25,016 nucleotides of DNA. Origin: an uncultured Ruminococcus sp. GTDB lineage: Bacteria > Bacillota > Clostridia > Oscillospirales > Ruminococcaceae. The translations under genes were made by a program, and so were the position numbers. Shown here one piece after another: positions 1 through 7,627 of this stretch. The DNA is taken from assembly GCA_900556055.1 (NCBI GenBank), contig USNJ01000003.1:1-25016 (forward strand). The letters are read 5' to 3'. Each line of letters opens with the position of its first letter. Position 1 is the stretch's first letter. The notes under the pieces are model-generated. The model was not told where the DNA came from, did no database searches, and worked only from the letters and a program-made list of their open reading frames with translations.

Positions 1-36
1 CCCCTGAAAAAAATTCGGGGGAGCTTTTCTTCAGGG
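1..36. other. Competing inverted repeats near window edge
   Basis: Two mutually exclusive pairings can be drawn. CCCC at 1-4 can pair with GGGG at 17-20, or CCCTGAA at 2-8 can pair with TTCAGGG at 30-36. The segment lies about 30 to 60 nt downstream of the expected start of the leftward transcript from the promoter at 71-98, so it could be a leader attenuator for a gene outside the window. It could equally be the terminator of a gene arriving from the left. The evidence is limited to the base pairing. Confidence 0.3.
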
Positions 37-70
37 AGATATCATGTGATAATTCAGCTGATTTTCTTTG

Positions 71-98
71 ATTATAGCACTATTCCGACATTTGTCAA
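71..98 (-). promoter_or_regulatory. Strong leftward sigma-A-type promoter
   Basis: Read on the minus strand there is a perfect -35 TTGACA (93-98) and a perfect -10 TATAAT (71-76) separated by 16 bp, with TGC just upstream of the -10 (extended -10). Transcription would run off the left edge, so the gene it drives is not in the window. It is surrounded by TGTC-type direct repeats (84-130), which suggests regulated expression. Confidence 0.75.
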
Positions 99-130
99 AC
101 AAATCCGACATAATTCGACAAAACATGACA
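84..130 (-). promoter_or_regulatory. Array of Spo0A-box-like direct repeats
   Basis: On the minus strand four heptamers lie in the same orientation: TGTCATG (124-130), TGTCGAA (114-120), TGTCGGA (104-110) and TGTCGGA (84-90). Starts are spaced 10, 10 and 20 bp, so all lie on the same face of the helix, and the -35 of the leftward promoter falls in the remaining slot. TGTCGAA is the core of the known Spo0A binding box, and tandem boxes at 10-bp spacing are typical of Spo0A dimer binding. Which regulator binds here is inference; another regulator with TGTCG half-sites would also fit. Confidence 0.5.
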
Positions 131-180
131 AAACTAGTGCTTTTTCGCCGTTTTTCGCCTTTTTCAGCATTTAACGGGAC

Positions 181-209
181 TTGCGAAGAAATTATTTTTA
201 TGATACAAT
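181..209 (+). promoter_or_regulatory. Promoter of maf
   Basis: A -35-like TTGCGA (181-186) and a -10-like TACAAT (204-209) are separated by 17 bp, and TGA immediately before the -10 makes it an extended -10. The start of maf lies about 40 bp downstream, behind a GGAG at 235-238. The promoter is divergent from the leftward one at 71-98. Confidence 0.6.
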
Positions 210-249
210 ACACTTATTACTGAGAAAATGAAACGGAGAATTTTATACT

Positions 250-828
250 ATGAAGATCATTCTTGCTTCCGCTTCGCCCAGAAGGCAGGAGCTTATGAAG
301 CTTGTGTGCGGTTCATTCAAATCTGTTCCCGCTGATATTGACGAAACGGTGGGAGAGGGAATACTTCCTCAGGACGCTGCTGAGATGCTTGCATGCAAAA
401 AGGCTGCAAAAGTCGCTGAGGATTATAAGAACGCAGTAGTTGTCGGTTGTGACACGGTCGTAATTGTTGATGATATGCTGCTCGGAAAGCCTTTTGATGA
501 CAGCGATGCGGCTAAGATGCTTTCACTTCTTTCGGGCAAAAAGCACAAGGTCGTTACGGGAGTATGCATAAAATACGGCGATGAGCCGGAAGAAAGCTTT
601 TCATGTGTCACCGAAGTGGAATTCTATCCTCTGTCCGATGAGGAGATAATGGAATATGTCGAGTCGGGCGAGCCTATGGACAAGGCAGGCGCTTACGGCA
701 TTCAGGGCGAGGGAAGTCTGCTTGTCAAGGGGATTTGCGGCGATTTCTTCAATATCGTCGGACTGCCCGTTGCACGTCTTAAAAGAGAGCTTGACAGCTT
801 CATGAAAAGAATAGATGAACAGAAATAA
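250..828 (+). CDS. maf: Maf-family nucleoside triphosphate pyrophosphatase
   Basis: The 192-residue protein matches the Maf/YhdE/YceF family, which hydrolyses (d)TTP, UTP and related or modified nucleotides to monophosphates in the cytoplasm and is linked to house-cleaning and septum control. Visible signatures are the N-terminal LASASPRRQEL (about residues 5-15, the phosphate-binding loop), GCDTVV in the middle, the KPFD segment, and GAYGIQGEG followed by VGLPVARL near the end. Length is typical of the family. The ATG at 250 follows a GGAG about 11 nt upstream and a plausible extended -10 promoter. It appears to be a single-gene unit that ends in a terminator shared with the convergent rlmA. 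The family assignment is firm; the preferred nucleotide cannot be read from sequence. Confidence 0.93.
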   Translation: MKIILASASPRRQELMKLVCGSFKSVPADIDETVGEGILPQDAAEMLACKKAAKVAEDYKNAVVVGCDTVVIVDDMLLGKPFDDSDAAKMLSLLSGKKHKVVTGVCIKYGDEPEESFSCVTEVEFYPLSDEEIMEYVESGEPMDKAGAYGIQGEGSLLVKGICGDFFNIVGLPVARLKRELDSFMKRIDEQK

Positions 829-869
829 AAAAATCGCTTCTGCCGGATCATTTGACAGAAGCGATTTTT
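829..869. terminator. Bidirectional terminator between maf and rlmA
   Basis: A perfect 14-bp inverted repeat (829-842 with 856-869) with a 13-nt loop carries an A-tract on the left and a T-tract on the right, so it can act as an intrinsic terminator in both directions. It sits between two convergent genes: maf ends at 828 and rlmA ends at 874. Confidence 0.9.
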
Positions 870-873
870 AGTG

Positions 874-1695
874 TTATTTCCTGTAGGATAGGACTTCAAA
901 TGATACCTCCGTTTCGAGTGAGGAAAGCGCATCAAGACGCTTCTGCCCCTCGGCGGAGGTCTTGTAGTAATAGGGTGTCATCATGAAAAGCGAGGATATA
1001 TCTTCGTTTGATGTGAGGTCAATTGTGTAATCAAGCTTTTCTGTGCCTAAAAACTCAAATCCGTCCAGCGGATAATCCTTGACCTCGTTGAGATACGGCT
1101 TGTCATACACAGCTGATTTCAGTCCGAAAAGATGCCGTTCGCCGGGGATAGCCATTATCATTACTCCGCCTTTTTTCAGCACACGCAGATATTCCTCACC
1201 GCAGTAGGGCGCAAACATCGTCACAAGTATGTCGCACGACTCGTCAGCCATCGGGATATGAAAGACACTTGCCGCTGCAAATGAGATGTCCTTGTAACGC
1301 TTTGCGGCGGCATTTACGGCATTCTTTGATATGTCGATCCCGAAAATATCAGCAGAAACAGAGGCATTTTTCAGCTTCTCGGATATGATCCCCGTGTAAT
1401 ATCCCTCGCCGCAGCCCGCATCAAGCACAACCGACGGCTTATCCGCATACCGCAGCACGGTTTCGGCAGTGATATCGGCAAGAGGACGGTAAAATCCCTT
1501 GTTCAAAAAAGCTCGGCGTGCATTTACCATCAGCTTGTTGTCGCCCGGAAGCTTGGAATTCATCATATTTGACAGCAGAAGATTGACGTAGCCGCCTGAG
1601 GAAATATCATAGCAGTGTCCGTCGGGACATCGCAGTGAACCGCCCGAAACAGTGAGCGGAGCTTTGCATTTCGGACAGATAAAACCGTTTTTCAT
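874..1695 (-). CDS. rlmA: 23S rRNA (guanine-N1)-methyltransferase, RlmA/TlrB type
   Basis: The 273-residue protein has the RlmA layout. An N-terminal zinc-finger region carries Cys7, Cys10, Cys23 and His27, then the family segment GDNKLMVNARRAFL (about 51-64) and a class I methyltransferase fold with the SAM-binding motif LDAGCGEGYY (about 91-100). The family methylates G745 (RlmA-I) or G748 (RlmA-II/TlrB) in 23S rRNA helix 35; the Gram-positive type usually targets G748 and can affect macrolide response, but which applies here is inference. I chose the ATG at 1695 because AAGGAG lies just upstream and the CPKC finger starts right after it; an in-frame extension to 1767 would run through a hairpin. 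The leader carries four stable hairpins. Confidence 0.9.
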   Translation of the reverse strand: MKNGFICPKCKAPLTVSGGSLRCPDGHCYDISSGGYVNLLLSNMMNSKLPGDNKLMVNARRAFLNKGFYRPLADITAETVLRYADKPSVVLDAGCGEGYYTGIISEKLKNASVSADIFGIDISKNAVNAAAKRYKDISFAAASVFHIPMADESCDILVTMFAPYCGEEYLRVLKKGGVMIMAIPGERHLFGLKSAVYDKPYLNEVKDYPLDGFEFLGTEKLDYTIDLTSNEDISSLFMMTPYYYKTSAEGQKRLDALSSLETEVSFEVLSYRK

Positions 1696-1720
1696 AGGAT
1701 TTCTCCTTTGTTTTTTCTTT

Positions 1721-1771
1721 ATTAATGTCTGCTTTTGCCGCCCGTTAGCGGCGGCAAAAGCAGACATTAAT
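1721..1771 (-). repeat. Perfect 22-bp hairpin in the rlmA leader
   Basis: The arms at 1721-1742 and 1750-1771 are exact reverse complements with a 7-nt loop. On the minus strand this hairpin ends about 25 nt before the rlmA start codon and is followed by an A-rich stretch rather than a T-tract. It therefore looks more like a stable leader structure or a mobile hairpin remnant than a terminator for rlmA. Confidence 0.7.
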
Positions 1772-1776
1772 CAGGT

Positions 1777-1869
1777 AGTACGGCACAAATCTTTGATTTG
1801 TGCCGCTGAAAATCCTGTATTACAGGATTTTCAGCCAACAACTGCCCGATGGGCAGTTGTTGAGTACGG
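1777..1869 (-). repeat. Three tandem perfect hairpins flanked by AGTACGG repeats
   Basis: There are three consecutive perfect stem-loops: 11 bp at 1781-1791/1795-1805, 12 to 14 bp at 1806-1819/1821-1834, and 12 bp at 1836-1847/1851-1862. The direct repeat AGTACGG is found at 1777-1783 and again at 1863-1869, so it brackets the trio. The block lies between the minus-strand promoter and the rlmA start, so it should be transcribed as part of the 5' leader. No known riboswitch class was recognised. It may be a genome-wide palindromic repeat unit. Confidence 0.65.
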
Positions 1870-1873
1870 ACTT

Positions 1874-1902
1874 ATTATAACACATTTTTTCGTTTATGGG
1901 AA
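1874..1902 (-). promoter_or_regulatory. Promoter of rlmA
   Basis: On the minus strand there is a perfect TATAAT (1874-1879) preceded directly by TGT (extended -10). At 17-bp spacing there is only a weak -35 (TTCCCA, 1897-1902). The start point would fall near 1867, which places all four leader hairpins inside the rlmA transcript. Confidence 0.55.
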
Positions 1903-1946
1903 TGCTTTTTCGGATAATTTTACTTTTGTGTGATACAAACAAGAGA

Positions 1947-1984
1947 GTGAAGCCGCAGCTTTGGCGATAAGCTGCGGCTTCGCT
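1947..1984. terminator. Terminator hairpin of the kinase-STAND operon
   Basis: Arms at 1949-1961 and 1969-1981 give 13 perfect bp, extending to about 16 bp with one G-U pair, around a 7-nt loop. It lies 65 bp past the stop of the minus-strand kinase-STAND gene. The T-tract on the minus-strand side is poor, so the terminator call rests on stem strength and position. Confidence 0.6.
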
Positions 1985-2048
1985 GTTTTCGGGCGATATG
2001 ATGCTTATCCGACTGAGCGGGGAGCAGGAAGATGATATCGGCATTTTT

Positions 2049-5000
2049 CTACTTCCTGAACTCGACCTCCGCCTTTTCATATCTTTCGGAAAATTCTGCG
2101 AATATCTCAGCAAATTCCGGAAGAACGTTAGCACTCTCGGTATTATCCGAAAACGAATGCCATGCTTCAATGATGTCATCTGTCTGAGCGGCATCGAGCG
2201 GATAGGAGAGCGAATCTCGGAAAATATCCAGCAGTTCGGGCAGTTTCCTGCCGCTGAGGAAAGCTTTTGCATCGGACGGAGTGATATCAGCACCCGCAGC
2301 TGCTGCCGCTGACATGACGTTCAGGATCGCTGCATCAGATTCGGCACCGTCGGTCTGCATATATCCCGCAAGGCTATTGACAGCGTCAAATCGGTCATGG
2401 TTTATGCTGTTTGAATCGTCACAGTTATGTTCAAAATAATCGAGCGCATACGGCACAGCTTCATATGCAAGCTGTTTTCTTTTCGCATGATACTGAGTTT
2501 CTGTCATGAAAGATGTGAAAAACGATGAAATGTTGTCCCACTGTGCAAATTCCTCTTTGTTTATCAGCGGACGCAGTACATTCAGAGCCATATCGAGGCA
2601 CTTTTCGGACATCTCAGGCATTTCGGCACATCTGTATTTGTCGGCGGCGTCTTTCCATAATGCAAATTGTTCTTCGGGTATTTTTCCGCTGCATTCACGC
2701 TCGATGTATGCAAAAATATTGCTTTTTCTGTAAGCATCGGCTGCCTTTTCGGAATCAAATGCGGAGAAAAGGCAGTCACCGATAAGGCAGTACATTTTAT
2801 CTCTCAGCGGCAGATTTCCGATGCAGTCGGAGAAGAAAATATCCTCGGCTTTTCGGCACATTTTTTCTGTGCGCTTTTTATCGGACGTGAGCAGGTGCTG
2901 CGCATATTCAAGTATTGCTGTTATCGCAATATCCGCATACACGGCATTATCTTCGCACATTCCAATGACATTCTCAAAAAGCACGCAGTTATCGGAATAT
3001 GAATACATTCTGCGGGCGCAGTCAAGCAGAAAGAGCGGCTTATCACGCCCGTGCTTTTCCTTTTCGGCATATTCGGTCAGAGGCTCTTCAAGAAATTCCA
3101 TGAGCGACGGAAGCTTCTCCGTTTCACGGAAGATATCAAGGCACTTTTTCCACCGTTCATTGCTTTCAGTATCATTTCCTGCTGTCCTGTAAAGGCAGTA
3201 ACAGCCATAAAGCGTGTACTGAATGACGGCGCTTTCGGTGTAGATGTCCTTTGTTTTTGAACATTCGTCCAGCAGTTTTTCGGCATATTCCGCATATTCT
3301 GCATATCTGCCGCCCCTGTAAAGGATCCTGAGGAGCAGAGTGCATACCGAAAGGTCGGGCGGATCTGTATCGACGGCTTTTCGGCATTCGGCCTCGGCTT
3401 TTTTGTAATTGCCCGCTGCGATATAACATTCTGCGATCTTTTCGCATATCACGCCGAAATAGACAGGGTTTGTTTTTTGCTTTCTGTAATACCTTATTGC
3501 CTTGTGAAACCTGCCCCTTTGTCTGGCTTCGTCGCCCATGTCCTCGTATGTGGTTTCATTTATTATCGGTATGCCGATACAATTGTTTTCTTTGAGATCA
3601 TCCGCCGCCCGATTATATTGACCGGATTTCTGCGGATCGGCAAACATCTCCGAACGGACTTCGTGAAACAGGTCATCATACGAATAAAAATCAGCAAGCC
3701 TTCTGTAAAATCCTTCTCTTTTTTTCTTGGGGATATTCTCAGACAGATGCTCCTCGGCTTTATTGATATAACCCTTTGCGCATCTCAGAATATCCGCCTT
3801 GCATTTGTCATCGGACATGAAGAATGTTTCAGCAATCCCCGAAAGAATATCGGCAATTTTCAGGCAGGCATCGGTCAGATATGCATCGTCATTCGCATAT
3901 TCTTCCGCAGCCGAAAAAGCCTTCTGCGCATATGATGTCACTCTTTCAGTGAATGCGGAATATTCATCGGCTTCGTAAAATAACAGGTCGTCATTCTTTT
4001 CGCACAGTTCAAGACGCAGAAGATATATCCTGAAAATAAGCTCCGCCGCAGCACTTCCGCCGTGCGAAATGCAGATATTTTCGGCATTGTCAAGCAGATA
4101 TTCCCTGTTTGATATCTTCTCGCAGAACACTGCCGCAAGCTCTGCATAGGCAAGTCCGCAGCCCGATATCCGCTGCATGAACAGCTTTGATATATTTCGC
4201 TTAACGTCCCTGTCAAGCTGGCTTTCCGACTCCCTTTTCAGGTATGAAAGCATTCCGTCTGTGATATGCGGACAGGTTTCCGCATTCGGGGAAAGCTTGG
4301 TATAAACAAGGTCGAGTATGACCTGATGGAGCGATATCCTGCCGTTCTTAGCGTCCAGACGGATCCAGCCGCTTTTTATCAGGCGGGAGATATCCTCATC
4401 GCAGCTTTCGATGGGGCAGAGCCTTTCAAATACATCCTTGCGTATGCGGACATATCCGAGAAGAGAAAGGCTGCCGATGACCTCACGCTGACTTTCCGTA
4501 AATGCAGACAGATCGAAAAGTGCCGAAAGATGGGCGCTGACAGCAGCCGAACGCAGTGTGCGGTCCTTGCGCTGCCTTACATCTCCGCCGCCTGTCCCCG
4601 CAACGCCCTCATTTTCCGAAAGCCTGCCGAAAAGCACGGACGGCAATTCATTTGATATTCTCAGGTATTTTGCGATAAGCTCAACTGTCATTGTGTGCCG
4701 CTCGACAAGCTCAATTATTTTTTCGATATATCCGCTTTCGTATTCGTCATACTTCAGCGGGTCATATATCCCAAAAAGCTCCATGATGCTTTCTTTATCG
4801 GAAAATCCGCCTATATCGAGCTGGAAAAGGTCATAGTCACGGAAATCGTTTCTTGTTGTGATGATAAATCGGCATGGGCATTCAAGCAGCTCCATAAGAC
4901 CGCTCATATCATCAGTATCAAAGTTGTCGAGGATAAAAAGGTCGTTTTCATCTGCCGCCGATCTTAAAGCGGAAAGCTTTCTGCAAAAAAGCTCACTTTC

Positions 5001-6194
5001 AGTTTCATTTTTTCCGCGCTCAAAATTTCCTATGTCAAGGTCGCTGCCGCAGACAGTGCTGACGAGATCGCCCGAGAACGGGACAAACATTATATGTCCG
5101 ATATCTTTTTTGTGGATATGCGCAAAATGCCGTGCAAGCTCAGTCTTTCCGATGCCGCCTATTCCCGAAAGAAAGACGGAATGATGGGTATTCAGCGCAT
5201 CATAAAGCAGGGAAAGCTCATTTTCCCTGCCGACAAAATTTGCTGAGTTATAAGAAAAATTATCGTTGATATACGGCTTCTTTTCATCGGAAAGCCTGAC
5301 AAGCTCTTCAAGTGCCGCAATGAATTCACTGTCCGTTTTATATCTCAGTGCGGGCGATGAGGATAGTGTTTTCCTGAGAACTTCTGTCAGTGCATCCGCA
5401 AGATCTGGGGAGAAATTTTTTATATCCGTTGATGAAAGATCATAATCAGCCCCTGCACGTCGGTCACTGATCGTCGGTTTTCTGCCGAAAATCGAATAGA
5501 AAAGCACAGCACCCTCCGAGAAGATATCCGCAGTGTCACCGACTTTTTTCATTTCGCCCCGCACAAGCTCGGGTGCGGAAAATCCATCGGAAAAAGAGAG
5601 CTTTTCCGCATTTCCCGAAACAATGTCAGATTTTTTCAGCATTGAATCAAAATCAAAAAGATAGATATGCTCGTCCGTTTCGGGGATAAGAAGAATATTC
5701 TGCGGCTTGATATCGAGATGCAGAAAACCGTTTTCATGGTATTTCCCGATGATCTTTGCAAGTGCGAGAGTGCGCCTGAAAACGGAATTCAGGCTTGCAT
5801 TGCCGCTGTCAGCACCCTCGATGCAGTCGGTCATGATGTACCGTGTTCCGCAGGCAGTGAATATTCCCAGCGGATTGACGGTCGAGTTGGTCAGCCCGAG
5901 AGTGCTTTTCAGCTCGGTGCTGCGTTTATATGCGGAGATAAAATCCTGTTCACGGAGAGAAAATCCGGCTGCATCATGCGGGACAAGACGGTTTTCCGAA
6001 TCCCTTGAAATATCCATATCATACGGATAAAGCTCCTTGATGCGTACAAAATGTGTCATGTTTTCGCTGTCCCGATATCTGCCGCCGTAGACTATGCAGG
6101 TCGAACCTCTGCCTATCTCGCAGTCTATCGTGTAAGCAGTGCCGCCGCAGATGAGTGAAAAGCCGTGCGGGAGCGGGGATCTTTTGTCAGTCAT
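2049..6194 (-). CDS. Ser/Thr protein kinase - NB-ARC (STAND) ATPase - TPR protein
   Basis: This 1381-residue cytoplasmic protein has three parts. Residues 1-300 are a Ser/Thr kinase: glycine loop GRGSTCIVYG (about 28-37), Lys53 in RIKE, catalytic HLDIKPQN (about 159-166), DFD in place of DFG (about 181-183) and SAPE (about 206-209), so it looks active. Next comes an NB-ARC/NACHT-like STAND ATPase: VGRE (about 321), P-loop GIGGIGKTE (about 344-352), Walker B LFILDNFD (about 419-425) and the TTR sensor (about 446). The rest is helical with TPR-like repeats, clearest around 890-1000. The ATG at 6194 overlaps the upstream stop by 8 nt and has AGGAG upstream; a GTG at 6203 is too close to that site. 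STAND proteins oligomerise on sensing a ligand; some act in phage defence, others in regulation. The trigger and substrate are unknown. Confidence 0.85.
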   Translation of the reverse strand: MTDKRSPLPHGFSLICGGTAYTIDCEIGRGSTCIVYGGRYRDSENMTHFVRIKELYPYDMDISRDSENRLVPHDAAGFSLREQDFISAYKRSTELKSTLGLTNSTVNPLGIFTACGTRYIMTDCIEGADSGNASLNSVFRRTLALAKIIGKYHENGFLHLDIKPQNILLIPETDEHIYLFDFDSMLKKSDIVSGNAEKLSFSDGFSAPELVRGEMKKVGDTADIFSEGAVLFYSIFGRKPTISDRRAGADYDLSSTDIKNFSPDLADALTEVLRKTLSSSPALRYKTDSEFIAALEELVRLSDEKKPYINDNFSYNSANFVGRENELSLLYDALNTHHSVFLSGIGGIGKTELARHFAHIHKKDIGHIMFVPFSGDLVSTVCGSDLDIGNFERGKNETESELFCRKLSALRSAADENDLFILDNFDTDDMSGLMELLECPCRFIITTRNDFRDYDLFQLDIGGFSDKESIMELFGIYDPLKYDEYESGYIEKIIELVERHTMTVELIAKYLRISNELPSVLFGRLSENEGVAGTGGGDVRQRKDRTLRSAAVSAHLSALFDLSAFTESQREVIGSLSLLGYVRIRKDVFERLCPIESCDEDISRLIKSGWIRLDAKNGRISLHQVILDLVYTKLSPNAETCPHITDGMLSYLKRESESQLDRDVKRNISKLFMQRISGCGLAYAELAAVFCEKISNREYLLDNAENICISHGGSAAAELIFRIYLLRLELCEKNDDLLFYEADEYSAFTERVTSYAQKAFSAAEEYANDDAYLTDACLKIADILSGIAETFFMSDDKCKADILRCAKGYINKAEEHLSENIPKKKREGFYRRLADFYSYDDLFHEVRSEMFADPQKSGQYNRAADDLKENNCIGIPIINETTYEDMGDEARQRGRFHKAIRYYRKQKTNPVYFGVICEKIAECYIAAGNYKKAEAECRKAVDTDPPDLSVCTLLLRILYRGGRYAEYAEYAEKLLDECSKTKDIYTESAVIQYTLYGCYCLYRTAGNDTESNERWKKCLDIFRETEKLPSLMEFLEEPLTEYAEKEKHGRDKPLFLLDCARRMYSYSDNCVLFENVIGMCEDNAVYADIAITAILEYAQHLLTSDKKRTEKMCRKAEDIFFSDCIGNLPLRDKMYCLIGDCLFSAFDSEKAADAYRKSNIFAYIERECSGKIPEEQFALWKDAADKYRCAEMPEMSEKCLDMALNVLRPLINKEEFAQWDNISSFFTSFMTETQYHAKRKQLAYEAVPYALDYFEHNCDDSNSINHDRFDAVNSLAGYMQTDGAESDAAILNVMSAAAAAGADITPSDAKAFLSGRKLPELLDIFRDSLSYPLDAAQTDDIIEAWHSFSDNTESANVLPEFAEIFAEFSERYEKAEVEFRK

Positions 6195-7476
6195 AAAGCT
6201 CACCGCTCCTGTTTGCCATCTTACGCTTCTCTTCTTCGATCAAACCGAAAAATTCTCTCAGTTTTTCGGTCGGGAATTCAGTGCGTGCGGCATACATATA
6301 GATAAAATCGTAAGGATTTCCGACGTAGAGGGTCGAATATCCGCAGTGATAAAGCACGTCGTTGGTTTCGTCGCAGAAAGCAGAGTAGAGATCCTCATTA
6401 GGTATATCGTCATTTCCGCTGAGTTCGGTCCTGCACCAGAAATGCCAGAACTGGAGGAGGATAAGCATTTTTCTTATCGAGTCATAGGAGGTGTTTGCCG
6501 TGGGATTTTTGAAGAAATCGGAGAACGTCTTTTTTGACGGGAAATTGCAGGTGACAACTCTCGGCAGAATGGTTTCGCTGCTTATAGATTCTTCAACGCC
6601 AAGCATTATTTTCAGCATAAAATATGCCGATGTTATTTTCTCCCCCTTATAATATTCAAGCAGCTCTCCGTCACGTGTAGCGTATTCCTTTCGGATATGC
6701 CGCATAAGCAGGCCGCAGTTTTTATCGGACGGATACGGCAGATTTCTCTTTGCGCAGTATGCGGTCAGATCTTCCAGATATTTCATGTCCTCGGATTCGT
6801 GAACAAGATCGTTCATAAGGCCGCTGATAACTTTATTTGACGATATATTCCAGCTGTTGAACCAATATTTATGTTCGGTTATGTATTCGATAAGTGCCTC
6901 GGTGTCGGTTATCATGTCGATGCTGTTTTTTATGTGCAGTGTGAATTCGGCGGCTTCGGGTGCGGGAATATCGGAATTTTCGCCGCATGAGCTGCTGTCG
7001 ATACGTTCGAGTATGGCAAGCGCATCGTTATAGGAAAGTCCGTTTTTTATGCAGTAATAAAAAACCGCTTCACGCTCGTTATGGCAGTTGAAAAAGCGGC
7101 TGAAATAAATGTGGTCAAAGAAATGCTCGGCTGTCTCGGCATCAAGATGCAGGGCAAAGCAGACCTGAAACATATGGGTGCGGTTGATGGAGGTGTATTT
7201 CGGATAATGCGTGCCTGAGAGCCAGCCGCTGACGGTAGCTTTGGAGATATCTGCGCCTTCATTTTTCATGGCGGAATAGAGATAATCTGCCTGAGCCGCA
7301 GTGTCGGAAGGATCGCCGCTGTATCCTGAACGGCAGACAAGCTCGGAAATTCCCGACGGAAAATCTCTGAAATAGTCGCGGTTGAAGATCTCCATCATCT
7401 CTTCGGGGGAGCAGTCTTCCTTGGGGATAAGTTTGCTGAATCTGCCGGCTACGGCGTTTGTATAGCTTGTTTTCAT
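6187..7476 (-). CDS. HTH-domain protein coupled to the kinase-STAND gene
   Basis: The 429-residue protein has no transmembrane segment or enzyme motif that I can recognise. Residues about 60-120 look like a lambda-repressor-type helix-turn-helix (ISKATVSGWLSG) followed by a helical stretch ending in FYYCIKNGLSY. The remaining 300 residues are helical and unassigned. The order of HTH, ALxLD segment and a YxIxNG segment is also seen in the 172-residue protein at 23592-24110. The ATG at 7476 is preceded by AAGGAG; the longer GTG frame would bury that site. Its stop overlaps the next gene's ATG, so the two are made together. It is probably the dedicated regulator or a partner of the STAND protein; this is inference. 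Confidence 0.6.
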   Translation of the reverse strand: MKTSYTNAVAGRFSKLIPKEDCSPEEMMEIFNRDYFRDFPSGISELVCRSGYSGDPSDTAAQADYLYSAMKNEGADISKATVSGWLSGTHYPKYTSINRTHMFQVCFALHLDAETAEHFFDHIYFSRFFNCHNEREAVFYYCIKNGLSYNDALAILERIDSSSCGENSDIPAPEAAEFTLHIKNSIDMITDTEALIEYITEHKYWFNSWNISSNKVISGLMNDLVHESEDMKYLEDLTAYCAKRNLPYPSDKNCGLLMRHIRKEYATRDGELLEYYKGEKITSAYFMLKIMLGVEESISSETILPRVVTCNFPSKKTFSDFFKNPTANTSYDSIRKMLILLQFWHFWCRTELSGNDDIPNEDLYSAFCDETNDVLYHCGYSTLYVGNPYDFIYMYAARTEFPTEKLREFFGLIEEEKRKMANRSGELYD

Positions 7477-7515
7477 AATAACCTGTCTCCTTTGCACGCA
7501 TTTTTATGCGATATT

Positions 7516-7544
7516 ATTGTAACATATCCGAGAATATATTGCAA
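7516..7544 (-). promoter_or_regulatory. Promoter of the HTH/kinase-STAND operon
   Basis: On the minus strand a -35-like TTGCAA (7539-7544) and a -10-like TACAAT (7516-7521) are separated by 17 bp, with TGT directly before the -10. It lies about 40 bp upstream of the HTH gene start. The 151-bp region between the two start codons (7477-7627) also has to hold the plus-strand promoter of the cassette, so the two units may be co-regulated. Confidence 0.65.
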
Positions 7545-7565
7545 GAGAAATGGCCAAAAAAACAC

Positions 7566-7598
7566 TTTCACAAACGGCTGCTGACTGTATGATATTAT
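7566..7598 (+). promoter_or_regulatory. Possible promoter of the eight-gene cassette
   Basis: An AT-rich stretch contains overlapping -10-like hexamers, TATGAT (7588-7593) and TATTAT (7593-7598). A weak -35-like TTTCAC (7566-7571) lies 16 bp before the first. No strong consensus is present, which would fit a promoter needing an activator. Position upstream of the first gene at 7628 is the main argument. Confidence 0.35.
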
Positions 7599-7627
7599 AT
7601 ATAAAACCGAAAAAGGAGATGTAAATT

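Noticed and set aside
31..213. Minus-strand open frame of 60 codons at the left edge
   Set aside because: It crosses the strong leftward promoter and the Spo0A-like boxes, so most of it would lie upstream of the transcript start.
1721..1869. CRISPR array or tRNA cluster explanation for the tandem hairpins
   Set aside because: The stems differ in sequence, there are no constant repeats with unique spacers, and no cloverleaf or acceptor CCA pattern can be drawn.
1820..2293. Minus-strand open frame overlapping the end of the kinase-STAND gene
   Set aside because: It runs through the terminator hairpin and three leader hairpins of rlmA, has no good start and overlaps a real gene in another frame.
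6194..6203. GTG start at 6203 for the kinase-STAND gene
   Set aside because: It lies about 2 nt from the AGGAG, too close. The ATG at 6194 gives better spacing and an ATGACTGA overlap with the upstream stop.
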